Made by a program: the position numbers and the translations under genes. Shown piece after piece: positions 19,401 through 29,084 of a stretch of 64,000 nt of DNA. The notes below the pieces were generated by a model. That model had not been told where the DNA came from. It made no database searches and worked only from the letters and a program-made list of their open reading frames with translations. Source of the DNA: Hydrogenophaga sp. (lineage in GTDB: Bacteria; Pseudomonadota; Gammaproteobacteria; Burkholderiales; Burkholderiaceae_C); contig NZ_JAOASO010000041.1 of assembly GCF_030158645.1 (NCBI RefSeq), positions 1-64,000 on the forward strand. The letters are read 5' to 3'. How positions within the stretch are numbered: position 1 is the stretch's first letter; the number at the start of each line of letters is the position of its first letter.

Positions 19401-21497
19401 ATGTCCCCGCGGTACCTCACCGCCCGTGCGCCTTTGCACGCCGCTGGCGTGGTTGATCTGGTTCAATGCGTGGCGGCTGCCTTTGCCGCCGAAGGCCCAC
19501 GCTCGGTGTCGCGCCCCGGACTTCGTCCCCGGCCGGGCCAGCTCGACATGGCGCTGGCCGTGGCGCAGGCCCTGCAGGCCGGCGAGCATCTGGCGGTGGA
19601 GGCGGGCACCGGTGTCGGCAAGACCTTTGCCTACCTCGTGCCGGTGCTGCTGAGCGGGCAACGCGCACTGCTGTCGACGGCCACGCAGGCCCTGCAAGAC
19701 CAGCTGTTCACGCGCGACATTCCTGCGGTGTCCCGCGCGCTGGGTCTGCCGGTGCGCGCGGCGCTGCTCAAAGGGCGCTCCAGCTACTTGTGCCTGCACC
19801 GGCTGGAGCTGGCCAGGACGGTCGGTTCGTCCGCGCAACGCGACCCGGCCGTGGCCGCTGGACTGGAACAGGTGCAGCGCTGGGCGCGCCTCACCCGCAG
19901 CGGTGATGTGGGCGAGCTGGACGGGCTGGACGAACGCTCGCCGCTGCGCCCCCTGATCACATCCACCCGCCACAACTGCGTGGGCGCCACATGCCCGCAG
20001 GCCGCAGCCTGTCACGTCAACCTGGCCCGCCGCCAGGCGCGGGAGGCCGACTGGGTGGTGATCAACCACCACCTCTTTTTTGCCGACCAGGTCATTCGCG
20101 AGGCCGAAGCCGTGGACTGGTTGCCCGAGACCGGCGTGGTGGTGCTGGATGAAGCGCACCGGCTCAACGACACGGGCGTGCAGCTGTTGTCCCGGTCCAT
20201 CGCCTCGGACCACCTGCACGACCTCGCGCGCGAAATCGGCGTGCAGGGCAACGCCCGGGCCCGCGGGCTGAGACCCTGGGCACACCTGGCGCTCAGCCTC
20301 GAACAAGCTTGCCGCGCCCTGGGCTCGGTGCCTCGAGACACCGCCACCCAGAGCCGCAGCGCGTGGACCGACGCAACACCTGGCGGGCTGGCTCCTGATG
20401 CCTGGCTGCGGGCGGTCACGGGTCTCGATCAGGCGTTGGCGGCTGCGCTGGAGGCCGTGTCGGCCACCGCCCCGAGTGCGGCTGAGCTCGCCCGTCTGCT
20501 CGAGCGCATCAAGGCGCTGCAGGGCACCTGGAGCCACCTGGCGCCGGGCGGGCCGAGCCCGGCGGATGCCGCCAGCGTGCGTTGGATGGAGTGGGGCGTC
20601 GACCGCGCCTGGCGCATGGTGCGCGCGCCGTTGGACAGCGCCGCCCGCTTCAGCAGGCTGGTGCCCGATGCAGGCCGCGGTGATCGAAGCTGGATCTTCG
20701 CCTCGGCCACGCTCGGCCACGACGACGCGCTGAGCTGGTTCACGCGAGGCTTGGGCCTGGCGGATCACAGCACCGTGCGCACCTTGCGGGTGGCCAGTCC
20801 GTTTGACCACGGCCAGCAAGCCTCGGTCTATGTGCCGCACGACCTGCCCGAGCCGTCCGAGGCCGCGCACACACCCGAGCTGGCACGGCGGGTGGCGCAG
20901 TGGGCCACGCGTCTGGGTGGACGCACCTTGGTGCTCACCACCACCCTGCGCGCGGTGTCGCGCATGGCCGAAGCCTTGAACGAACAGGTGCTCCTCGGTC
21001 GTTGTGCGCCGGTACGGGTGCTGGCCCAAGGGCGCCTGTCCCGTGCAGCCTTGCTGGCGCGGTTCAGGGCGGCCGCTTCGACGCCGCAGGGCGCCATCCT
21101 GGTGGCCTCGGCCTCATTCTGGGAAGGTGTGGATCTCGCTGGAGATGCGCTGCAGTTGCTCGTGATCGACAAGCTGCCGTTTTCCTCGCCCGACGATCCC
21201 CTCACCGCCGCCCGCGCCGCTCGCCTGGAAGCGCAGGGCTTGAATCCGTTTGGAGAGGCCTACCTGCCAGAGGCAGCCATGGCCTTGAAGCAGGGAGCCG
21301 GTCGTTTGATACGAACCGAAGCCGACCGCGGCGTGCTGGTCATCGGTGACCGCCGCCTCGTCACGCGGAGCTATGGCCTTCCGTTGCTGGCCAGCCTGCC
21401 ACCGATGCGCCGTCTGGTTGACGAAGCCGACATGAGCGCGGCACTGGACGCACTCGCACTCACCAGATCTTCCACCAGGGATCGCTTGCTGTCTTGA
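19401..21497 (+). CDS. DinG/YoaA-type ATP-dependent DNA helicase (XPD-like)
   Basis: An Fe-S superfamily 2 helicase of 698 residues. Walker A is EAGTGVGKT with K74, motif II is VVLDEAHRL, and the later motifs include ILVASASFWEGVDL and the C-terminal QGAGRLIRTEADRGVLVIGDRRL. Four cysteines between motifs I and II (YLCLHR, HNCVGATC, AAACHV) are the expected 4Fe-4S ligands seen in XPD, DinG and YoaA. Length and lack of a nuclease domain favour YoaA or DinG. The ATG at 19401 has no clear ribosome-binding site, so the start is uncertain by some residues. The 3' end overlaps the convergent bamD gene by 38 bases. Confidence 0.92.
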   Translation: MSPRYLTARAPLHAAGVVDLVQCVAAAFAAEGPRSVSRPGLRPRPGQLDMALAVAQALQAGEHLAVEAGTGVGKTFAYLVPVLLSGQRALLSTATQALQDQLFTRDIPAVSRALGLPVRAALLKGRSSYLCLHRLELARTVGSSAQRDPAVAAGLEQVQRWARLTRSGDVGELDGLDERSPLRPLITSTRHNCVGATCPQAAACHVNLARRQAREADWVVINHHLFFADQVIREAEAVDWLPETGVVVLDEAHRLNDTGVQLLSRSIASDHLHDLAREIGVQGNARARGLRPWAHLALSLEQACRALGSVPRDTATQSRSAWTDATPGGLAPDAWLRAVTGLDQALAAALEAVSATAPSAAELARLLERIKALQGTWSHLAPGGPSPADAASVRWMEWGVDRAWRMVRAPLDSAARFSRLVPDAGRGDRSWIFASATLGHDDALSWFTRGLGLADHSTVRTLRVASPFDHGQQASVYVPHDLPEPSEAAHTPELARRVAQWATRLGGRTLVLTTTLRAVSRMAEALNEQVLLGRCAPVRVLAQGRLSRAALLARFRAAASTPQGAILVASASFWEGVDLAGDALQLLVIDKLPFSSPDDPLTAARAARLEAQGLNPFGEAYLPEAAMALKQGAGRLIRTEADRGVLVIGDRRLVTRSYGLPLLASLPPMRRLVDEADMSAALDALALTRSSTRDRLLS

Positions 21498-22266
21498 AAC
21501 CCTGGCTCAGGTATTCGCTTTTCGGATAGTTGGTCTGCATCACGCGGCGCGCGTCATCGCGCAGCTGGGTCATGCCCAGCGCGTCGTAGGCGCGCACCAT
21601 GATGAACAGGGCTTCCTCGAGTGCGGGTGCGTCGTTGTACTCGTTGAGCGCGGTTTGTGCACGGTTGATGGCCGCCACGTGCGCGCCGCGGCTCAGGTAG
21701 TAGCGGGCGACATGCACTTCGTACTGGGCCAGCGAATTGACGATGTAGGTCATGCGCAGGCGAGCGTCCGGGGTGTAGCGCGAGTCCGGAAAGCGTGTGC
21801 TCAACTCCCGGAAGGCTTCGAACGATTCCTTGGCGGCCTTCTGGTCGCGCTCCGAGAGGTCTTGCCGCGCGATCGCACCGAACAGGCCGAGGTTGTCGTT
21901 GAAGTTCACCAGGCCTTTGAGGTAGAGCGCGTAGTCCATGGCCGGGCTGGCGGGGTGCAGCTTCTGGAAGCGCTCGATGGCGGCAAGTGCCTGGGCAGGC
22001 TCGCCGGCCTTGTAGTGGGTGTAGGCCTTGTCCAGCTGGGCCTGTTGGGCCAGCGGTGTGCCCGCTGCGCGACCTTCGAGCTTGCCGAGCAAGGTCACCG
22101 AGCGCTCGTAGTTGCCGGCGGAGCGCTCTTCGGTGGCTTCGCTGTAGATCCGGTTGGGACTCCAGTTGGCGGTTTCGTCCACGGGTTTGGTGCTGCCGCA
22201 AGCGCTGAGCGTGAGCGCAGCGCCCAGTGAACACGCGGCCAGAGCCGATAATCTCATCGTCAACAT
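21460..22266 (-). CDS. bamD: outer-membrane assembly lipoprotein BamD
   Basis: BamD is the essential lipoprotein partner of BamA in beta-barrel insertion at the outer membrane. The 268 residues begin with a lipoprotein signal whose lipobox LSAC places the lipid-bearing cysteine at C23. The rest is TPR-like helical repeats: NRIYSEATEERSAGNYERSV, QAQLDKAYTHYKAGEPAQAL, then DYALYLKGLVNF and PDARLRMTYIVNSLAQYEVH. AAGGTGAG sits seven bases before the ATG at 22266, which fixes the start. A TATACT -10 for this gene is at 22310-22315. It diverges from rluD, as in many proteobacteria. Confidence 0.95.
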   Translation of the reverse strand: MLTMRLSALAACSLGAALTLSACGSTKPVDETANWSPNRIYSEATEERSAGNYERSVTLLGKLEGRAAGTPLAQQAQLDKAYTHYKAGEPAQALAAIERFQKLHPASPAMDYALYLKGLVNFNDNLGLFGAIARQDLSERDQKAAKESFEAFRELSTRFPDSRYTPDARLRMTYIVNSLAQYEVHVARYYLSRGAHVAAINRAQTALNEYNDAPALEEALFIMVRAYDALGMTQLRDDARRVMQTNYPKSEYLSQGFKTASDPWWKIW

Positions 22267-22297
22267 AACAAACTCACCTTCACAACGGACCGACGGA

Positions 22298-23353
22298 TTG
22301 AAAGCGCAAAGTATATCGACGGGGGGTGCGTCGGACGGTCTGCCGGCAGACGCGGCCCATGACACAGCCACGGCCGCCGATGAATGGGCGCTTGAAGTCG
22401 AAAGGCGCATTTGTGAGGTTCCGGTCGGCATGCACGGCTGGCGCATCGACCGCGCGCTGGCCCAGCTGATTCCAGAGTTCTCCCGTTCTTACCTGCAGCA
22501 GCTCATGGCCGACGGCGCCGTGCAGGTGCGGGGCGTGCCCCAGAGCAAGGCATCGGCGCGCATCGCGGCCGGTGATCAGCTGCATGTGGAGCTGCGGCCC
22601 ACCCAGCAAGCACAGGCCTTCGTGCCCGAGGCCATCGCGCTGGATGTGGTGTTCGAGGATGCGGATCTCCTCGTCATCCACAAACCGGCTGGCCTGGTGG
22701 TGCACCCAGCCGCCGGCAACTGGACCGGGACGCTGCTCAACGGCTTGCTGGCGCACCACGCCGGCGCCGCGAGCCTGCCGCGCGCGGGCATCGTGCACCG
22801 GCTCGACAAGGACACCTCGGGTCTGATGCTGGTGGGCAAGAGCCGCCAGGCGGTGGAAGCGCTGGTGCGCGCCATCGCCGCGCGCGAGGTGAGCCGGCAA
22901 TACCTCGCACTGGCCCATGGGCGCTGGAAGGGCATGGAAGACCAGCACGTGGATCAACCGATCGGACGCGATGTGCACAACCGTCTGCGCATGGCGGTGG
23001 TACGGGTCGAGGGGGGCAGCAGCAAGACCGCGCAGACCACGGTGCGCCTGCTCGACACCTGCGACCAGGCCAGCCTGGTGGCCTGCAAGCTGCACACCGG
23101 GCGCACCCACCAGATCCGGGTTCACATGGCCTGGCTTGCACATCCGCTGGTGGGCGACACGCTGTACGGCGGTCGGGCGCTGTGGGGCATGACCCGGCAA
23201 TCCCTGCACGCGGCGCGGCTGGAGCTCAGGCACCCCGTCAGTGGCCAGCCCCTGTTGTTCCGTTCCGAGCCGCCGGCCGACATGTTGCTGGCGCTCGAAT
23301 CCAGCGGGCTCCATTACAATGCGAGCGGCTGGGACAGCGACTCGGCGGCTTGA
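22298..23353 (+). CDS. rluD: 23S rRNA pseudouridine synthase RluD
   Basis: RluD makes pseudouridines 1911, 1915 and 1917 in helix 69 of 23S rRNA. The protein has an N-terminal S4 RNA-binding domain (MHGWRIDRALAQLIPEFSRS near residues 44-63) and a catalytic RsuA/RluA domain with HRLDKDTSGLMLVGKS, where the Asp of HRLDKDT is catalytic, followed by LHTGRTHQIRVHMAWLAHPLVG. The only in-frame start between the bamD start and the S4 domain is TTG 22298, giving 351 residues; frames starting earlier would run inside bamD. No Shine-Dalgarno site precedes it, so the start is uncertain. bamD-rluD divergence is a conserved pairing. Confidence 0.93.
   Translation: MKAQSISTGGASDGLPADAAHDTATAADEWALEVERRICEVPVGMHGWRIDRALAQLIPEFSRSYLQQLMADGAVQVRGVPQSKASARIAAGDQLHVELRPTQQAQAFVPEAIALDVVFEDADLLVIHKPAGLVVHPAAGNWTGTLLNGLLAHHAGAASLPRAGIVHRLDKDTSGLMLVGKSRQAVEALVRAIAAREVSRQYLALAHGRWKGMEDQHVDQPIGRDVHNRLRMAVVRVEGGSSKTAQTTVRLLDTCDQASLVACKLHTGRTHQIRVHMAWLAHPLVGDTLYGGRALWGMTRQSLHAARLELRHPVSGQPLLFRSEPPADMLLALESSGLHYNASGWDSDSAA
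22310..22315 (-). promoter_or_regulatory. -10 element for bamD
   Basis: On the minus strand TATACT lies 44 bases upstream of the bamD ATG, giving a leader of about 37 bases with a good Shine-Dalgarno site. The -35 is not recognisable. The element lies inside the first codons of the divergent rluD gene if rluD starts at 22298. Confidence 0.45.
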
Positions 23354-23361
23354 ATCCGCAT

Positions 23362-23380
23362 CACCCGACGCGGGTGGTTT
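23362..23380 (+). terminator. short hairpin after rluD
   Basis: CACCCG at 23362-23367 pairs with CGGGTG at 23371-23376 over ACG, followed by GTTTG. It begins eight bases after the rluD stop. The T run is short, so this is a weak terminator call. The rest of the 230-base gap up to scpB holds no feature I can name beyond a TACAAT at 23315-23320 inside the rluD 3' end. Confidence 0.45.
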
Positions 23381-23583
23381 GCGCAAGACCTCTCACCCCC
23401 GACCTTCGTCCAGCCGCCCGATTTCAACGCCCGACCGAGAACCCTTGTCCGGGCTCTGCAGGATCCAGCCGATTCGCCCCGACCCGACGGTCGCGCCCGC
23501 ATGCTGCATGGCCTGCGGCTCCATCGCACCGTTCGCCTTTCGCCCCGTCCCGGTTGCCCACCGGGTTTTGACTGACAGACACC

Positions 23584-24312
23584 ATGAACACCACGGATGC
23601 CAAGCGTGTCCTCGAGACGGCATTGATCTGCGCGCCCCAGCCGCTGTCGGTGCGGGAACTCGGCACGCTGTTCGACATGGAAGTGTCGGCCGACACGCTC
23701 AAAACCTTGCTGGCCGATCTGCAGCTCGAATGGACCGGGCGCGGCGTGGAACTGGTGCAGGTGGCCACGGGCTGGCGCTTCCAGAGCCGCCCGGAACTGC
23801 GTCCCTACCTGGACCGGCTGCACCCTGAAAAGCCGCCGCGCTACAGCCGCGCTGCCATGGAGACGCTGGCCATCATTGCCTACCGCCAGCCGGTGACGCG
23901 CGGCGACATGGAAGACATCCGCGGTGTGACCATCAATTCGCTGATCATCAAACAACTTGAAGACCGGGGCTGGATTGAAGTGATCGGCCACCGCGAAACC
24001 GTGGGCCGGCCGGCCCTGTTCGCCACCACACGCCAGTTCCTCGATGACCTCGGGCTGGCCTCGCTGGACCAGTTGCCGCCCCTGGACGGCAGCGAGGTGC
24101 AGGAGTCCGCGCTGGACCGGCTCGATTTTGAATCGCTGGCGAACAGCTTGCCGTCCGATCCGCCCGATCTGGATGCACCCGAATCAGACCTGCTCGTGGT
24201 GGCCGACCCCCTGGCCGCCGACCCGATTTCCCCGCCCTCCGACCCGCAGTTGTTGGAACCGTCCACCCAGGAAGACCATGACCCCGGATCAAACTCCCCC
24301 CAACCCGACTGA
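23584..24312 (+). CDS. scpB: chromosome segregation/condensation protein ScpB
   Basis: ScpB is the winged-helix partner of the kleisin ScpA in the SMC condensin-like complex. Residues about 1-160 carry the two winged-helix domains, with [40 protein letters not shown] and [18 protein letters not shown] as family hallmarks. The last ~70 residues are an acidic, Pro/Asp-rich tail. scpA is not adjacent here, unlike in Firmicutes. The 3' end overlaps rluB by 35 bases, so translation is probably coupled; scpB-rluB adjacency is common in many bacteria. Confidence 0.94.
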   Translation: MNTTDAKRVLETALICAPQPLSVRELGTLFDMEVSADTLKTLLADLQLEWTGRGVELVQVATGWRFQSRPELRPYLDRLHPEKPPRYSRAAMETLAIIAYRQPVTRGDMEDIRGVTINSLIIKQLEDRGWIEVIGHRETVGRPALFATTRQFLDDLGLASLDQLPPLDGSEVQESALDRLDFESLANSLPSDPPDLDAPESDLLVVADPLAADPISPPSDPQLLEPSTQEDHDPGSNSPQPD

Positions 24313-25612
24313 GCTCGACCCCACCGCCGAGGTGCCTGCGGTCCGGCCCAAGCCCGCGCCACCACACCCCGAGCCCGAGGTGCTGCGATTCGACGACGTC
24401 GTCAGCGGAGCATTCGACGCCGAGCAGGAGCAGGAGTTGCCAGCGCTGCCCGTGAAGCGCGTGCTCTCGCCGCAGGCCGAGTCGCCCAAGCTGCACAAAG
24501 TGCTGGCGCAGGCCGGCATGGGCTCGCGGCTGGAGATGGAGCAACTGATCCTCGAAGGCCGCATCTCGGTCAACGGTGAGCCGGCCCACGTCGGCCAGCG
24601 CATCCAGATCGGCGATGTGATCAAGGTCAACGGCAAACCGGTGCGCGTGCGCATGACACCGCTCCCGCCACGCGTGCTGGCCTACCACAAGCCTGCGGGC
24701 GAAGTGGTGTCGCACGACGACCCGCAAAACCGGCCCACGGTGTTTCGCCGTCTGCCCAAGCTGATGCAGGGCAAGTGGCAGTCGGTTGGCCGGCTCGATC
24801 TGAACACCGAAGGCCTGCTGCTGCTCACCAGCTCCGGTGAACTGGCCAACCGGCTGATGCACCCGCGCTTTGGCTTGCAGCGCGAATACGCGGTGCGGGT
24901 GCTCGGTGCGCTGTCGAACGACGAAAAGGCCCGCCTGCTCGACGGTGTGCGGCTGGACGACGGCATGGCCCAGTTCGCTTCCATCGAAGACGGTGGTGGT
25001 GAGGGCGCCAACTGCTGGTACCGCGTGACGATCGGTGAAGGTCGCAACCGCGAGGTTCGCCGCATGTTTGAAGCGGTGGGCCATGCGGTCAGCCGCCTGA
25101 TCCGCATCCGCTACGGCGCCATGATGCTGCCGCGCGGTCTCAAGCGCGGCGCCTGGATCGAGCTTGACGAGCGCGACATCGCGCGCCTGACGGCCGCGGC
25201 CGGCATGCCCGGCGCCGACGAGGAGGGCGCCCGCCCACCGCGTCCCGGTGGCCGCCATCCGGCGCAGCGCGGAAAACAGGGCCCTCGATCGGGTCGCACG
25301 CAAGGCAAACCGCCCGGCAGCCGCGGTGAGAGCCCTGGCTTTGGCGATCGGCGCAGCAGCGGTTACGGCATGGGCGGCGCACCGACCGGTCCCGGCGGCA
25401 AAGGCCGAGGCGCCAAGCCCGGCACCAGCACGGGCGGTCGCGGGCCGGGCGGCGGAGCTTCGCAGCCCGATCCCATGAAAACCTCGTTCGGCTACATCGG
25501 GCAGGATGCCCTGCAGCGCAGGCGCGAGCAGGAAGCCGGGCGCGGCAGCGCACCCGGTGGCGCGCGCCGCCGCGGCGGAGGTGGTGGCGGTGGTCGCACT
25601 GGCGGGCGCTGA
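24278..25612 (+). CDS. rluB: 23S rRNA pseudouridine synthase RluB with RG-rich tail
   Basis: RluB modifies U2605 of 23S rRNA. The 444 residues comprise an acidic/proline-rich N-terminal extension (1-65), an S4 domain ([20 protein letters not shown] near residue 68), the RsuA-type catalytic core with [18 protein letters not shown], and [20 protein letters not shown]. From about residue 310 to the end the protein is a low-complexity Gly/Arg/Pro tail ending [15 protein letters not shown], probably an RNA-binding or disordered extension. The ATG at 24278 has AGGA six bases upstream inside scpB, which decides the start. Confidence 0.93.
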   Translation: MTPDQTPPNPTELDPTAEVPAVRPKPAPPHPEPEVLRFDDVVSGAFDAEQEQELPALPVKRVLSPQAESPKLHKVLAQAGMGSRLEMEQLILEGRISVNGEPAHVGQRIQIGDVIKVNGKPVRVRMTPLPPRVLAYHKPAGEVVSHDDPQNRPTVFRRLPKLMQGKWQSVGRLDLNTEGLLLLTSSGELANRLMHPRFGLQREYAVRVLGALSNDEKARLLDGVRLDDGMAQFASIEDGGGEGANCWYRVTIGEGRNREVRRMFEAVGHAVSRLIRIRYGAMMLPRGLKRGAWIELDERDIARLTAAAGMPGADEEGARPPRPGGRHPAQRGKQGPRSGRTQGKPPGSRGESPGFGDRRSSGYGMGGAPTGPGGKGRGAKPGTSTGGRGPGGGASQPDPMKTSFGYIGQDALQRRREQEAGRGSAPGGARRRGGGGGGGRTGGR

Positions 25613-25661
25613 ACCCACTCGGCTCTTCCCCGCGCGTCACGGCCGAGCGACACGACCAATG

Positions 25662-25697
25662 TAGAATCATGGGCTTTGCGGGGTGCCCCAAACCCCG
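25662..25697 (+). promoter_or_regulatory. putative ndk promoter -10 and leader hairpin
   Basis: TAGAAT at 25662-25667 is a good -10 hexamer 62 bases upstream of the ndk ATG, though no convincing -35 is seen. Downstream, CGGGGT at 25679-25684 pairs perfectly with ACCCCG at 25692-25697 over a seven-base loop, which would fall near the 5' end of the transcript. Confidence 0.4.
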
Positions 25698-25728
25698 ACA
25701 GATTCACCCACAAAACCTCAGGATTTCC

Positions 25729-26154
25729 ATGGCCATCGAACGCACTCTCTCCATCATCAAGCCCGACGCCGTTGCCAAGAACGTGATCGGCCAGATCTAC
25801 GCCCGCTTTGAAGCCGCTGGCCTGAAGGTTGTGGCTGCCCGCATGGCCCACCTGTCGCGCGGCGAAGCCGAAGCGTTCTACGCGGTGCACAAGGCCCGTC
25901 CCTTCTTCAAGGACCTGGTGGACTTCATGATCTCCGGCCCCGTGATGATCCAGGCCCTGGAAGGCGAAGGCGCGATCGCCAAGAACCGCGACCTGATGGG
26001 CGCGACCGACCCGAAGAAAGCCGACGCCGGCACGATCCGCGCCGACTTCGCCGACAGCATCGACGCCAACGCCGTGCACGGCTCGGACGCCCCCGAGACC
26101 GCCGCCGCTGAAATCGCGTTTTTCTTCGCCGGTCTCAACGTTTACTCGCGCTGA
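25729..26154 (+). CDS. ndk: nucleoside diphosphate kinase
   Basis: Ndk transfers the gamma-phosphate between nucleoside triphosphates and diphosphates through a phosphohistidine. At 141 residues it has exactly the usual bacterial length, starting [15 protein letters not shown]. The active-site histidine is in [20 protein letters not shown]. The start at 25729 is the conserved MAIERTLS. It heads the block ndk-rlmN-pilF-rodZ-ispG-hisS, a conserved order in betaproteobacteria and gammaproteobacteria. Confidence 0.97.
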   Translation: MAIERTLSIIKPDAVAKNVIGQIYARFEAAGLKVVAARMAHLSRGEAEAFYAVHKARPFFKDLVDFMISGPVMIQALEGEGAIAKNRDLMGATDPKKADAGTIRADFADSIDANAVHGSDAPETAAAEIAFFFAGLNVYSR

Positions 26155-26174
26155 GCCAGCGCGCTGACCATGCC

Positions 26175-27320
26175 ATGACGGCCAACCTGCTCGACTTCGA
26201 TCTTGAGGGTTTGGCCGCTTGGTGCGAGCAGCTGGGCGAAAAGCGCTTTCGCGCCGTCCAGCTGTTTCGCTGGATCCATCAAAAAGGGGCGTCGGACTTC
26301 ACCGAGATGACCGACCTCGCGCGCAGCTTGCGCGAGAAGCTCCCCGGTGCCTGCACCATCACCGGCCTGCCTGTGCTGTCGCGCCAGGACTCGGCGGACG
26401 GCACCATCAAGTGGCTGTTCGACGTGGGCGGTGGCAACGCGGTCGAAACCGTGTTCATTCCCGAAGAAGACCGCGGCACCTTGTGTGTCTCGTCCCAGGC
26501 GGGTTGTGCCGTGGGCTGCCGCTTCTGCTCCACCGGCCACCAGGGCTTTTCGCGCAACCTCACGACGGGCGAGATCCTCGCCCAGCTGTGGCAAGCCGAG
26601 TTCTTTTTGCGCAAGCACCTCAAACGCAGCGAGCGTGTGATCACCAACGTGGTGATGATGGGCATGGGCGAACCCTTGCAGAACTACAACGCGCTGGTGC
26701 CGGCGCTGCGTGTGATGCTGGACGATCACGGCTACGGCCTTTCTCGCCGCCGCGTGACCGTGTCCACCTCGGGCGTGGTGCCCATGATGGACCGCCTCGC
26801 GAAAGACTGTCCGGTCGCGCTGGCCGTGTCCCTGCACGCGCCGAACGACGCGCTGCGCAGCGACCTGGTGCCGCTCAACCTGAAGTATCCGATCGCCGAA
26901 CTGCTGGACGCCTGCCTGCGCTATCTGCCCGCCGCGCCGCGCGATTTCATCACCTTCGAGTACTGCATGCTCGACGGGGTGAACGACCAGCCGCACCACG
27001 CGCAAGAGCTGCTGGCTCTGGTCCGGGGCCATGCGGGACGCGGCGTGCCCTGCAAGATCAACCTGATTCCTTTCAATCCGTTTCCCGGCTCTGGTTTGCT
27101 CTGCTCACCTCGGCCTGTGGTGCAGCAGTTCGCCCGCATCCTCAGCGAAGGTGGTCTGGTGACAACGGTGCGCAAGACGCGGGGTGACGACATCGACGCG
27201 GCCTGTGGTCAACTGGCCGGCGACGTGCTCGACCGCACCAACGCCGCCAGCCGCCTGGCCAAACGCCGCAGTGCCACCGAGCATCCCATCCGCATCGTCC
27301 ACAAGGAAAAGCAGGCATGA
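26175..27320 (+). CDS. rlmN: 23S rRNA (A2503-C2)/tRNA (A37-C2) methyltransferase RlmN
   Basis: RlmN is a radical SAM enzyme that methylates C2 of A2503 in 23S rRNA and A37 of some tRNAs. The 4Fe-4S ligands are C111, C115 and C118 in [28 protein letters not shown] and [13 protein letters not shown] are the other family signatures. Length (381) is normal. It begins 20 bases after ndk and its stop overlaps the pilF start as ATGA at 27317-27320, implying coupled translation. Confidence 0.96.
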   Translation: MTANLLDFDLEGLAAWCEQLGEKRFRAVQLFRWIHQKGASDFTEMTDLARSLREKLPGACTITGLPVLSRQDSADGTIKWLFDVGGGNAVETVFIPEEDRGTLCVSSQAGCAVGCRFCSTGHQGFSRNLTTGEILAQLWQAEFFLRKHLKRSERVITNVVMMGMGEPLQNYNALVPALRVMLDDHGYGLSRRRVTVSTSGVVPMMDRLAKDCPVALAVSLHAPNDALRSDLVPLNLKYPIAELLDACLRYLPAAPRDFITFEYCMLDGVNDQPHHAQELLALVRGHAGRGVPCKINLIPFNPFPGSGLLCSPRPVVQQFARILSEGGLVTTVRKTRGDDIDAACGQLAGDVLDRTNAASRLAKRRSATEHPIRIVHKEKQA

Positions 27321-28153
27321 CTTCAGTCACTCGATTCCCAGCCCGGTTTTCAGGTGCCAAGGCGGGTTTGCTGGCGTGTCTGCTGTGTGGCCTGACCTTC
27401 CTTGTCGGTTGCGCCCAGACGGGTGCGGCACCCTCGGCTGCGTCCATGCAAGAGCCGATCACGGACTCGGACGAGCCGGATGTGCGCAAGCGCGCGCGCA
27501 TCCGCATCGAGCTGGCCGCTGGCTACTTTGCCGAAGGGCAGACCACGGTGGCGCTCGATGAAATCAAGCTGGCCCTGCAGGCCGACCCCACCTACGCCCC
27601 GGCCTACGCGCTGCGTGGCCTGGTGTACATGCAGTTGAACAACAGCGTGCTGGCGGAAGAAAGTTTCAAGCGCGCCATCCAGCTCAATCCGCGCGACCCG
27701 GATACCCTGCACAACTATGGGTGGTTCGAATGCCAGGCCGGGCGTTATGCGCAGTCCACCGATCTGTTCAGGCGCGCACTGGCCAGCCCGGTGTACGGCG
27801 GGCAGGCGCGCTCCCTGTTGGCCATGGGCATCTGCCAGATCCGTGCCGGCCAGTTGGCGGAGGCCGAGGCCAGCCTGGCCCGTTCGTACGAGCTGGACGC
27901 CGGCAACCCGATCGTGGCTTACAACCTTGCGTCGCTGCAGTTTCGTCGCGGTGAGGCGAGCAAGGCGCAGTTCACCATCCGCCGCCTCAACAACACCGAT
28001 CTCGCGAACGCGGAAACCCTGTGGTTGGGCATCAAGGTGGAACGCCAGTTGCAAAACACCCAGGCCATGACGCAGCTTGCCCAGCAGCTGGGCCGGCGCT
28101 ACCCGGAGTCTGCGCAGTGGGCGAACTACCAGCGGGGTGCCTTCAATGAGTGA
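27317..28153 (+). CDS. pilF: type IV pilus biogenesis/stability lipoprotein PilF (PilW)
   Basis: PilF is an outer-membrane TPR lipoprotein, the pilotin for the PilQ secretin. The 278 residues start with a lipoprotein signal with lipobox FLVGC (C32). TPR repeats follow: [37 protein letters not shown], then [18 protein letters not shown]. The reading frame begins at the ATGA overlap with rlmN and ends eight bases inside rodZ. The rlmN-pilF-rodZ order is the typical context for this gene. The other pilus genes are outside the window. Confidence 0.92.
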   Translation: MTSVTRFPARFSGAKAGLLACLLCGLTFLVGCAQTGAAPSAASMQEPITDSDEPDVRKRARIRIELAAGYFAEGQTTVALDEIKLALQADPTYAPAYALRGLVYMQLNNSVLAEESFKRAIQLNPRDPDTLHNYGWFECQAGRYAQSTDLFRRALASPVYGGQARSLLAMGICQIRAGQLAEAEASLARSYELDAGNPIVAYNLASLQFRRGEASKAQFTIRRLNNTDLANAETLWLGIKVERQLQNTQAMTQLAQQLGRRYPESAQWANYQRGAFNE

Positions 28154-29084
28154 AGCGGTGGCGCAGCAGGGCAGCGATGCTCCTGCCGAGACGGTTTCTC
28201 GGCCCGTCCGCCTGAAAGAGGCTCGCGAAGCGGCCGGACTGCACATCGCTGCGCTGGCGGCCGCCTTGAAAGTGCCCGTCAAGAAGCTGGAGGCGCTGGA
28301 GGCCGGACGCTACACCGAGCTCCCCGACATGACGTTTGCCAGGGCCTTGGCCTCCAGCGCGTGTCGGCAGCTCCGGGTGGATCCGGGGCCGATCCTGCAG
28401 CAGATTCCGCAGAGTGCGGTGTCCACGCTCGGTCAATCGGGCCACGCCCTCAATGCACCTTTCCACTCCGGTCACGACGAAGCCCCGTTCAACCCCCTGA
28501 GCTGGTTGTCCCGCCCAGCGCTGCTGGCCGCCATTGCGTTGCTGCTGGGAGCGTTGGTGATCGTGTTCCTGCCACGGGCCGACCACACATCCGCAGTGCC
28601 CGAGCCTGGCGCTGCTGCCGGTCCCGGGCCGGTGCCGGCAGCCATGCCGGTGGTTCCGCCGGAGCCTGCAGCCCCCGGCCCGCAGGACGCCGCGGCGGGT
28701 GCAAGCCCAGCACCGGTCGTTGCCGATCCGCTTGCGGTGCCCGGTGGCACCACCACTGCGCCTGCCGAGCCGTCAACTTCTCCTCAAGCCCCGGTGGCCG
28801 AAGCCGGTGTGGCTGTGACACCCGATCCCTCTGCGGTGACCAAGTCGGGTGGCCTGCTGAGCATCGCCGCCACTGGTCAATCCTGGGTCGAGGTGGTCAA
28901 TGGGTCTGGCGTGGTGGTGGTCAAAAGGCTGCTCCAGGCGGGCGATGTGATCGAGTTTTCCGCGGCGCCCCCTTACACCGTGGTGCTGGGAAAGGCCGAC
29001 GCTGCCGAGGTCAGCGTGCGTGGAAAGTTGTTTGACACATCGCCGTTTGCACGTAACAACGTGGCCCGATTCGAGGTGAAATGA
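28146..29084 (+). CDS. rodZ: RodZ-like cytoskeletal membrane protein
   Basis: A 312-residue RodZ family member, which anchors MreB and helps set rod shape. Residues about 22-85 form a HTH_25 domain ([40 protein letters not shown]). A transmembrane segment near residues 125-142 ([20 protein letters not shown] region) separates it from a Pro/Ala-rich periplasmic linker and a C-terminal DUF4115-like domain ([20 protein letters not shown]). It overlaps pilF by eight bases and ispG by ATGA, indicating tight coupling. Confidence 0.9.
   Translation: MSEAVAQQGSDAPAETVSRPVRLKEAREAAGLHIAALAAALKVPVKKLEALEAGRYTELPDMTFARALASSACRQLRVDPGPILQQIPQSAVSTLGQSGHALNAPFHSGHDEAPFNPLSWLSRPALLAAIALLLGALVIVFLPRADHTSAVPEPGAAAGPGPVPAAMPVVPPEPAAPGPQDAAAGASPAPVVADPLAVPGGTTTAPAEPSTSPQAPVAEAGVAVTPDPSAVTKSGGLLSIAATGQSWVEVVNGSGVVVVKRLLQAGDVIEFSAAPPYTVVLGKADAAEVSVRGKLFDTSPFARNNVARFEVK

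Noticed and set aside
28146-29084. A regulatory protein with a helix-turn-helix as a transcription factor
   Set aside because: The helix-turn-helix is the RodZ cytoplasmic domain, given the membrane segment, the DUF4115-like domain and its position between pilF and ispG.
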